5,202 bases of DNA from NCBI GenBank assembly GCA_018399865.1, contig JAGYNL010000267.1, forward strand, positions 1-5,202, given 5' to 3'. Every line of letters starts with the position of its first letter. The first letter of the stretch is position 1. The position numbers and the translations under genes were made by a program. The stretch is from Candidatus Bipolaricaulota bacterium (GTDB lineage Bacteria > Bipolaricaulota > Bipolaricaulia > UBA7950 > UBA9294). The notes below the pieces were generated by a model. It saw only the letters and a program-made list of their open reading frames with translations, was not told the DNA's origin and ran no database searches. This document shows positions 1 to 4,725 of this stretch, piece by piece.

Positions 1-1
1 A

Positions 2-391
2 AGAGCCTACGAAGTTCTAGAGCTTCTTGGCTTGGAAGATCTTCGCGACGAACTGGCTGGCAACCTATCTGGGGGACAGAAGAAGCTGCTGGAACTTGCC
101 AAGACTATGATGATTAAACCCAAGTTAGTCATGCTAGATGAACCCGGTGCAGGGGTAAACCGCACCTTGCTGAAGCGAATCGCTGAGGCAATAGAAAGCT
201 TGCGAATGGAACAACAAATTACCTTTCTGCTCATTGAACACGATATGGACTTCGTTATGCGCCTTTGTAATCCCGTTATCGTCATGAGCGAGGGGAAGAA
301 ACTGGCAGAGGGAGAGCCGTATGAAGTTCAACATAACCAACAGGTGCTTCAGGCCTATCTAGGGGGGCAGTATGCCGCTATTGAAAGCTGA
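2..391 (+). CDS. livG: LivG-type ATP-binding protein of branched-chain amino acid ABC importer (5' truncated by window start)
   Basis: C-terminal 129 residues of an ABC ATPase; the reading frame is open to the window edge, so Walker A and the true start lie outside. Visible parts in order are the signature LSGGQ (fragment residues 22-26), Walker B KLVMLDE (41-47) with the catalytic Glu, a D-loop region GAGVNR (49-54, where family members usually have AAGLNP), and the H-loop IEHDM with the switch His at 80. The ending QVLQAYLG is typical of LivG. It would form the cytoplasmic ATPase pair with LivF and drive LivH/LivM. The last 20 nt overlap the start of livF, implying translational coupling. 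What is seen is the ATPase half; LivG identity rests on the EHDM motif, the tail and the livF-livH-livM neighbours. Substrate (Leu/Ile/Val versus urea or amides) is inference. Confidence 0.93.
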   Translation, partial: RAYEVLELLGLEDLRDELAGNLSGGQKKLLELAKTMMIKPKLVMLDEPGAGVNRTLLKRIAEAIESLRMEQQITFLLIEHDMDFVMRLCNPVIVMSEGKKLAEGEPYEVQHNQQVLQAYLGGQYAAIES

Positions 392-1076
392 TAGCGTAAC
401 GAGCGGCTATGGCGATACAGAGGTCCTCCATGCTGTTTCCATTGACGTCAATCCCAAGGAAGTCGTCACCATTATTGGGCCCAATGGCGCTGGTAAATCT
501 ACCCTGATGAAGACAATCTTCGGCCTCCTTAAGCCAAGAAGCGGACACATACAGATTAGCGATCACCAGATTGCCGGTCTATCTCCCAACCAAATCGTTC
601 GCTTAGGCATGTCGTATGTACCTCAAGTCGATAATGTTTTTCCTTCTCTGACTGTTCGCGAAAACCTAGAGATGGGCGCTTTCATAAGAAAGGACGACTT
701 CAAGGATCGCGTTGAGGAGATGTTTGCCTTGTTTCCAATCCTTAGAAAACGCGGCAAACAGTATGTGGGAAAGATGAGCGGAGGAGAGCGACAAATGGTG
801 GCAATGGCGCGTGCTCTTATGCTGGATCCGAAGTTACTAATGCTGGATGAGCCCTCGGCAGCCCTAGCCCCAAATCTAGCGGAGATGATATTCGAGAGGA
901 TTATCGCTGTAAATGAAACGGGAGTGGCAATCCTCATAGTGGAGCAAAATGCAAAACAATCACTAAGCATTTCCAACCGTGGGTTCGTACTTGCAAGCGG
1001 CAGAAATCGCTTTTCTGATACAGGAGAAAGACTGCTGGCAAACGAGGAAATCGGCCAGCTCTATTTGGGAGGATAA
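372..1076 (+). CDS. livF: LivF-type ATP-binding protein of branched-chain amino acid ABC importer
   Basis: Complete 234-residue ABC ATPase, the usual LivF length. Walker A is GPNGAGKS (residues 36-43), the Q-loop Gln is 85, the signature is MSGGERQ (135-141), Walker B is LLMLDE (155-160), and the segment VEQNA (190-194) carries Gln where most ABC ATPases have the switch His. That substitution is normal for LivF and separates it from LivG. The D-loop segment reads SAALAP rather than the common SLGLAP. The ATG start follows an AGGGGGG tract (361-367) and overlaps the 3' end of livG by 20 nt, so translation is probably coupled. It pairs with LivG in the cytoplasm to energise import through LivH/LivM. 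The stop is 7 nt before the livH ATG. Liv assignment is strong; exact substrate is inferred. Confidence 0.95.
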   Translation: MPLLKADSVTSGYGDTEVLHAVSIDVNPKEVVTIIGPNGAGKSTLMKTIFGLLKPRSGHIQISDHQIAGLSPNQIVRLGMSYVPQVDNVFPSLTVRENLEMGAFIRKDDFKDRVEEMFALFPILRKRGKQYVGKMSGGERQMVAMARALMLDPKLLMLDEPSAALAPNLAEMIFERIIAVNETGVAILIVEQNAKQSLSISNRGFVLASGRNRFSDTGERLLANEEIGQLYLGG

Positions 1077-1083
1077 GACAGTC

Positions 1084-2007
1084 ATGACCGCGTTTGCACA
1101 AATACCGCAACTGCTCGTATACGGAATCATCTCAGGAAGTATCATATCGCTTGGTGGAATAGGCGTTTCGCTTACCTACAGCATCCTCGGATTCTCGAAT
1201 TTTGCCCATGGAGACTTCATGGCACTTGGCGCATATATCGCGCTTGGACTACTCGCGCTATTCACTGGGCTCGGGGTACCAAACAAACCGTTTGAGCCGC
1301 TGTCATTCGGCGTAGGATTTATTGTAGCAGCCGCAATCTCAGTAGCCTTAACAGCGTTAGTAGTCATCTTAATCGACAGACTGCTGTTTAGAAGGCTGGG
1401 ACGCTCTGGACCTGTTATCCTAATGATGTCATCGATAGGAATTGCCTTGGGCCTACGGAACTTACTTCAGTTCTTCTGGAGCCCACAACCGCATTATTAC
1501 TCAGAGGCTATTCAACCGGCCGTATTACTTTCTTCACTAGGTATTCGCATTAAACCCGACGAAGTATTCATCATCTCTATTGCGATTATCCTTGTTGTTC
1601 TTGTACATGCTTTCATGCGTTACACGAAAATGGGCAAGGCAATGAGGGCTATGGCAGATAATGCAACTCTGGCACAAGTCACTGGAATAAATACTGATCG
1701 TGTAGTCATCTGGACATGGGTAATTGGCGCAGGCTTAGCGGCAATGGCCGGTATCCTTTCAGGCATAGAGAACAAGTTCATCACACCTGAAATAGGCTGG
1801 CAGATGCTGCTGTCAATTTTCGCCGGCGTTGTTCTAGGAGGAATCGGCAACCCTTACGGAGCTATCTTAGGGGGAATGGTTATCGGGATCTCCGAGGAAG
1901 TATCAACCGCGTTTGTTTCTACTGGATATAAACCAGCTATTGCATTCATCATCATGATAATGATGCTTTTGGTCAAGCCAAAGGGATTATTGGGGAGGAA
2001 GAACTAA
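1084..2007 (+). CDS. livH: LivH-type permease of branched-chain amino acid ABC importer
   Basis: 307-residue polytopic inner-membrane protein, matching the roughly 308 residues of classical LivH. The N-terminal motif NFAHGDFMALGAY (39-51) is diagnostic of LivH. A cytoplasmic EAA-like loop, which docks on the ATPases, spans about 181-203 (TKMGKAMRAMADN at its start), followed by GGIGNPYGA (252-260) and the tail LLVKPKGLLGRK. Several hydrophobic spans of 18-25 residues surround these motifs. The frame is open further upstream to a possible GTG at 979, but that would lie inside livF. The ATG at 1084 has GGGAGG (1067-1072) about 11 nt before it and gives the standard length, so I choose it. The last base of the stop is the first base of the livM start. 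It forms the transmembrane channel with LivM. Confidence 0.95.
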   Translation: MTAFAQIPQLLVYGIISGSIISLGGIGVSLTYSILGFSNFAHGDFMALGAYIALGLLALFTGLGVPNKPFEPLSFGVGFIVAAAISVALTALVVILIDRLLFRRLGRSGPVILMMSSIGIALGLRNLLQFFWSPQPHYYSEAIQPAVLLSSLGIRIKPDEVFIISIAIILVVLVHAFMRYTKMGKAMRAMADNATLAQVTGINTDRVVIWTWVIGAGLAAMAGILSGIENKFITPEIGWQMLLSIFAGVVLGGIGNPYGAILGGMVIGISEEVSTAFVSTGYKPAIAFIIMIMMLLVKPKGLLGRKN

Positions 2008-3029
2008 TGGAGCATTTGGTGGGTACAATAAATTATATTGTGTTCTTCGCCATAACTGCGGGAACTTATGGGATACTAGCGCTGGGCTTGAACATCCAGT
2101 GGGGAAACACTGGCCTGTTCAACATCGGAATCGCGGGCTTCTATGCACTGGGTGCTTACACTTCGGCCTTGATCTGCGGCGTACCTCCCAGTGCTTGGGA
2201 GGGAAGGACATTTGGTGGCTTTCAGCTTCCCTTTATCGCGGGACTGCTGGGAGCAGCTATTGTATGCGGTGTTGTTGCGATGCTGGTAGGCGCCCCAACG
2301 CTACGATTACGCACTGATTATCTGGCTATTGCTACCATTGGAATCGCCGAGACGATACGCCTAGTGCTGAACAACGAATCATGGCTAACCAACGGAGTGT
2401 GGGGCTTCCAACAGATACCATCACCACTTTACAAGACAATTCATGGTGCAGCATCAAACTTCCTTCATAGCCACCCCGATCTTCCGACATGGATACACGA
2501 CATAATCGCTAAATCATATGACTGGTTCTATCTGGGATTGGTTCTGCTCGTGTTATTTGTCTTATACTGGCTGGTGGAACGCCTTCTACGCTCCCCATGG
2601 GGACGTGTGATCAGGGCTATCCGCGAAGATGAGGACGCAACCTCCATGCTAGGCAAGAACTCCTTCGCCTTTAAGATGCAGGCCTTGGTTCTAGGAGCAA
2701 TGGTAATGGGGATTGGTGGCAGCATGTACGCTCATTATGCTCGATTTATTGCTCCCGTATCATTCAAGCCGCTCTACGGGACATTCATTGTTTGGGTAAT
2801 GTTAATTCTCGGGGGGAGCGGCAACAACAAAGGGGCAATACTTGGAAGCTTTGTCGTATGGGGAATTTGGGCCGGCACAGATTTCCTAACCAATTATCTC
2901 CCTTTCACCGCAACCCAATCAGCCAGTCTACGGGTTATCCTGATAGCTATATTGCTAGAGGTTATCCTGCTGTGGCGACCGCAAGGAATATTACCGCAAA
3001 AAAAACGCCTCTCGAGCCCGTTTAAGTGA
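2007..3029 (+). CDS. livM: LivM-type permease of branched-chain amino acid ABC importer
   Basis: 340-residue membrane protein. LivM hallmarks seen are NTGLFNIGIAGFYALGAY (34-51), LRTDYLAIATIGIAE (101-115), the EAA-like loop RSPWGRVIRAIREDEDAT (195-212) that contacts the ATPases, GGSGNNKGAILG (269-280) and the C-terminal LLWRPQGI (321-328). A hydrophilic, His-containing stretch at about 137-170 sits between membrane spans and probably forms an extracytoplasmic loop. The ATG overlaps the livH stop in TAATG, and GGGGAGGA (1992-1999) inside livH is the ribosome site, so translation is coupled. It is the last gene of the plus-strand operon; livK converges on it from the other side. It is the LivH partner in the transmembrane pore. 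Confidence 0.95.
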   Translation: MEHLVGTINYIVFFAITAGTYGILALGLNIQWGNTGLFNIGIAGFYALGAYTSALICGVPPSAWEGRTFGGFQLPFIAGLLGAAIVCGVVAMLVGAPTLRLRTDYLAIATIGIAETIRLVLNNESWLTNGVWGFQQIPSPLYKTIHGAASNFLHSHPDLPTWIHDIIAKSYDWFYLGLVLLVLFVLYWLVERLLRSPWGRVIRAIREDEDATSMLGKNSFAFKMQALVLGAMVMGIGGSMYAHYARFIAPVSFKPLYGTFIVWVMLILGGSGNNKGAILGSFVVWGIWAGTDFLTNYLPFTATQSASLRVILIAILLEVILLWRPQGILPQKKRLSSPFK

Positions 3030-3106
3030 TCTGCTGTTGCGGCTTGGCCATTTCAAGGGATCATTGACAATTGTTCATATCTAGAATAGTGTCTATTGCA
3101 ACGTGC

Positions 3107-3136
3107 AAAAAAAGGGGTGACCATTACAGCCACCCC
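3107..3136 (-). terminator. Intrinsic terminator downstream of livK
   Basis: Read on the minus strand, GGGGTG pairs with CACCCC (plus 3114-3136). Three further inner pairs (G-U, C-G, U-G) are possible around a GUAAU loop, and seven U's follow (plus 3107-3113). It lies about 35 nt beyond the livK stop and ends that transcript. On the plus strand no U-tract follows the hairpin, so it should not efficiently terminate livGFHM transcription; no clear plus-strand terminator is visible in 3030-3171. Confidence 0.85.
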
Positions 3137-3171
3137 AAACGGAGGCGCAGACAGATAGTATCCTTATTACT

Positions 3172-4380
3172 CTAGCCAGATACAGTCATTACTGGCACTA
3201 CGTGGCAGTCCTGGATCTTCCAGATTGTAATCCCGCCACTTACATCACCAGTGTCTTTGAAATCAACGACACCCGATACTCCTTCGTAATTTATCTCCTT
3301 TCCAGCCTTCAGCAGTTCAAGGGCCTTTGCCCACTCACCGTAGTAGACTTCCTCCCCCGGGCCATTGGCCACAGCACGGAGATTATCACGTATTGCTTGA
3401 CCGCTCGTGTCCCCTGCCCGCTGCATAGCCAGAGCGAACAACATTACTGCATCGTACGCCTGAGTGTAGTAAGGAACGGCACTTGGCCCAAACTTGACGG
3501 CGTAGTCAGCATCAAGCTGATCACTTCTAAATCCAGCAGAAGCAACTGTACCATACGAGGCTTCGATTGGGCCCGGATTCCCGGCAGAAACACATGCTGG
3601 TCCTGGAGCAACACCTTCCCCTTTCATTCCATCCGAGAAAAGAAACTTTCCTTTATAACCAGCTTCAACAGCCTCGACGATTTCTTTGTTCCCATCAACC
3701 GGATAGCCTACCAAGAAGATAGCATCAGGGTTTCCAGCTGTTGCCTTCTGTACTTCACCGCGGTAAGAAGCTTTGTTCTCCTCGTAAGGGACAGAGGCAG
3801 GAACACTACCACCCAGGCTCTCAAATGTCTCCTTGAATACATCAGCCAGGCCCTTCCCATAGGCGTTGTTGACGTAGATAACGGATACGGATTTGTAGTC
3901 AAGCATAGTGGCAAGGCGACCCATGACAACACCCTGCACCTCGTCAGATACTACCGTACGGAATACGTAGTCGTTATCATCCAGTGCGGGGATTGCTGGC
4001 GAAGTTGAAGCTGGCGAAATAAGCACTACCTCAGCGGGAATAGTAACGCTAGATGCAGCAATCGTCACGCCACTGGAAAGAGCGCCCACAATTGCTTGCA
4101 CCCCGTCCAAGTCGACAAGCTTGCTTGCCGCATCACGGCCAACATCTGGAGATGTCCCCGTATCCCGTATTACTAGCTCTAGCTGTTTACCCAGAACGCC
4201 ACCAGCAGCGTTTATCTGCTCTACAGCTAGTTTCGCACCATTTGCAATTGGCGGTCCATACGGGGCTAGCGCTCCGGTCAGCGACATAAGAGCTCCTATC
4301 TTAATCGTATCAGCCGCCGTTACTGCAAGGCTCAAACTTACTACTAATGCTACTACTACAAATCCCATAGTCTTCTTCAT
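3172..4380 (-). CDS. livK: Periplasmic branched-chain amino acid-type substrate-binding protein (LivK/LivJ family)
   Basis: 402 residues, a type I periplasmic binding protein (Peripla_BP_6 fold), somewhat longer than E. coli LivK/LivJ. Residues 1-22 form a signal peptide (MKK, hydrophobic core, AVTA) with probable cleavage near Ala22-Ala23. There is no lipobox Cys, so the mature protein should be soluble in a periplasm. The mature start DTIKIGALMSLTG is typical. Lobe-one landmarks are GALSSGVTIAAS (99-110) and LISPASTSP (120-128), equivalent to the ligand-contacting region of LIV-binding proteins; VNNAYGKGLADVF (170-182) and AYDAVMLFALA (308-318) mark lobe two. Only two cysteines remain in the mature protein (263 and 392), so a disulfide is possible. 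The ATG has AAGGAG 9 nt upstream. It is convergent to livGFHM and separately transcribed behind an attenuator-like leader. Ligand is inferred; the leader codons favour Leu/Ile/Val. Confidence 0.93.
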   Translation of the reverse strand: MKKTMGFVVVALVVSLSLAVTAADTIKIGALMSLTGALAPYGPPIANGAKLAVEQINAAGGVLGKQLELVIRDTGTSPDVGRDAASKLVDLDGVQAIVGALSSGVTIAASSVTIPAEVVLISPASTSPAIPALDDNDYVFRTVVSDEVQGVVMGRLATMLDYKSVSVIYVNNAYGKGLADVFKETFESLGGSVPASVPYEENKASYRGEVQKATAGNPDAIFLVGYPVDGNKEIVEAVEAGYKGKFLFSDGMKGEGVAPGPACVSAGNPGPIEASYGTVASAGFRSDQLDADYAVKFGPSAVPYYTQAYDAVMLFALAMQRAGDTSGQAIRDNLRAVANGPGEEVYYGEWAKALELLKAGKEINYEGVSGVVDFKDTGDVSGGITIWKIQDCHVVPVMTVSG

Positions 4381-4389
4381 TTCTGTTTT

Positions 4390-4395
4390 CTCCTT
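4390..4395 (-). promoter_or_regulatory. livK ribosome binding site
   Basis: AAGGAG on the minus strand, 9 nt before the livK ATG, fixes that start. It lies about 60 nt downstream of the attenuator U-tract. Confidence 0.85.
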
Positions 4396-4439
4396 AAGAT
4401 AGATTGATTTGAAATTCTCAAACTACTCCTCTAATGATT

Positions 4440-4450
4440 AATCACCTCCT
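4440..4450 (-). promoter_or_regulatory. Full-consensus Shine-Dalgarno sequence without an obvious start codon
   Basis: The minus strand reads AAGGAGGTGAT, fully complementary to the conserved 16S rRNA 3' end (ATCACCTCCTT). It sits just after the terminator U-tract and about 60 nt before the livK ATG. No ATG lies at suitable spacing; an overlapping GTG opens only four codons (GTG ATT AAT CAT TAG). The 10-bp palindrome TGATTAATCA (4435-4444) overlaps its 3' end and might partly hide it. It may be a ribosome standby site, a remnant or chance. Confidence 0.4.
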
Positions 4451-4456
4451 TGTAAC

Positions 4457-4485
4457 AAAAAAAAGACCACAGGAAACCTGTAGTC
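4457..4485 (-). terminator. Intrinsic terminator in the livK leader (attenuator)
   Basis: On the minus strand GACTACAGG, loop TTT, CCTGTGGTC forms a 9-bp stem with one U-G pair, followed directly by eight U's (plus 4457-4464). The preceding AGAG can pair with the first four U's, lengthening the stem to 13 bp. It lies between the livK promoter and the livK start, about 40 nt after the leader ORF stop. It cannot be the end of a neighbouring upstream gene, because the next gene upstream is divergent; conditional termination is therefore the natural reading. Confidence 0.85.
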
Positions 4486-4489
4486 CTCT

Positions 4490-4536
4490 ACGCCCACCTA
4501 TTCCTAGCTGTTATATGCTAGGCTTTAGGTAGGCGC
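4490..4536 (-). promoter_or_regulatory. Large leader hairpin overlapping the leader-peptide stop codon
   Basis: Minus-strand GCGCCTACCT (plus 4527-4536) pairs with AGGTGGGCGT (4490-4499) over 10 bp with two G-U pairs. A small internal loop (AAAG/AAT) leads to a second 6-bp stem, CCTAGC with GCTAGG (4517-4522 and 4503-4508), closed by an 8-nt loop. The left arm holds the Ala, Pro and Thr codons and the first base of the leader stop. A ribosome terminating there would block this hairpin, while one stalled several codons upstream would allow it. It ends four bases before the core terminator stem. Confidence 0.65.
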
Positions 4537-4543
4537 TAACAGC
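4507..4543 (-). promoter_or_regulatory. Alternative leader pairing using the last two Leu control codons
   Basis: Minus-strand GCTGTTA (plus 4537-4543), which contains the adjacent Leu30 CTG and Leu31 TTA codons, is perfectly complementary to TAACAGC (4507-4513). That segment lies in the loop and right inner arm of the larger hairpin. The two folds share bases and enclose one another's arms, so they should be mutually exclusive. A ribosome occupying the Leu codons would melt this 7-bp pairing. Confidence 0.5.
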
Positions 4544-4629
4544 ATAATGACGACGAAATGAATAAGGAGAGACTTCGAGCAAGCGCTATCCGCGCAACAG
4601 ACTTGTAGACCCCTTCTTCCCTTATCCAT
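4525..4629 (-). CDS. Branched-chain amino acid-rich leader peptide (putative attenuator peptide upstream of livK)
   Basis: A 34-codon ORF from ATG to TAA. The first half is polar and unremarkable (MDKGRRG, then two adjacent Cys). Residues 20-34 read SLLIHFVVIMLLAPT, so 8 of the 11 codons from Leu21 to Leu31 are Leu, Ile or Val (CTC CTT ATT, GTC GTC ATT, CTG TTA). It starts within about 10 nt of the livK promoter -10 box, ends about 40 nt before an intrinsic terminator, and lies on the livK strand. This is the arrangement of ilv, leu and ivb leader peptides, in which slow translation of regulatory codons prevents termination. AAGGTG lies 9 nt before the ATG but coincides with the proposed -10, so the ORF may be translated from a nearly leaderless message. 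No other canonical in-frame start precedes the control codons. The peptide probably has no function beyond being translated. The pattern is seen directly; the regulatory role is inferred. Confidence 0.75.
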   Translation of the reverse strand: MDKGRRGLQVCCADSACSKSLLIHFVVIMLLAPT

Positions 4630-4639
4630 AACAGTGTTC

Positions 4640-4668
4640 ACCTTAGCATAAGATGCTCCAGTTGTCAA
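4640..4668 (-). promoter_or_regulatory. livK promoter (extended -10, sigma70-like)
   Basis: On the minus strand: a perfect -35 TTGACA (plus 4663-4668), a 17-bp spacer ending in TGC (an extended -10 TGn), and -10 TAAGGT (4640-4645). The predicted start near 4632-4636 gives a livK leader of about 255 nt and puts the leader-peptide ATG only a few nt from the 5' end. The -10 hexamer matches consensus at three of six positions, so the -35 and the extended motif carry the call. Confidence 0.65.
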
Positions 4669-4687
4669 GCTATTGTTCATTATTTGG

Positions 4688-4716
4688 TTGCTTACATATC
4701 AGCTGGTCAGTAAACT
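4688..4716 (+). promoter_or_regulatory. Possible promoter for the plus-strand ABC ATPase gene
   Basis: TTGCTT (4688-4693), a 17-bp spacer and TAAACT (4711-4716). The -10-like box ends 9 nt before the ATG at 4726, and no SD-like sequence lies between, consistent with a leaderless transcript. It is divergent from the livK promoter, with about 20 bp between the two -35 boxes. The hexamers are only moderate matches. Confidence 0.35.
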
Positions 4717-4725
4717 AGCCTAGCC

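Noticed and set aside
979..1083. 35-residue N-terminal extension of LivH starting inside livF
   Set aside because: The extension is polar, overlaps livF by about 100 nt and exceeds the family length. The ATG at 1084 has an SD and gives a normal N-terminus.
3064..3092. TTGACA at 3064 as a plus-strand promoter reading into the livK 3' end
   Set aside because: At 17-bp spacing the -10 would be TAGTGT, and the better-looking TAGAAT is only 12 bp away. No gene follows on that strand.
3030..3106. Search for a plus-strand terminator after livM
   Set aside because: Only short stems (for example GGCTTGGCC and TTGCA-ACG-TGCAA) without U-tracts were seen. None is supportable.
3202..4008. Plus-strand 268-residue open frame antisense to livK
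   Set aside because: It lies wholly inside the well-supported livK gene on the opposite strand, has an unconvincing composition with no recognisable domain, and has no SD. It is a shadow of livK codon use.
4377..4421. 14-codon minus-strand mini-ORF (TTG start) whose TGA overlaps the livK ATG
   Set aside because: It has AGGAG a few nt upstream and an ATGA overlap. However, a TTG start, a very short length and no special codon content make chance more likely; kept only as a minor possibility.
4408..4422. Inverted repeat TTTGA-N5-TCAAA as a CodY- or Lrp-like operator
   Set aside because: The arms are only 5 bp and it does not match the CodY or Lrp consensus well. It lies in the transcribed leader far from the promoter.
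4488..4500. Resemblance of minus-strand AGGTGGGCG before the terminator to a T-box core
   Set aside because: The conserved T-box sequence (AGGGTGGNACCGCG) is not matched beyond GGTGG-like bases, and no Stem I specifier or AG-bulge elements were found. The bases are better explained as the right arm of the leader hairpin.
4482..4574. Antiterminator pairing of minus-strand AGUCUCU (4568-4574) with AGAGGACU (4482-4489)
   Set aside because: It needs a bulge, and its left arm lies at codons 19-21, where a ribosome stalled at the first control codons would mask it. That is the wrong direction for starvation-induced read-through.
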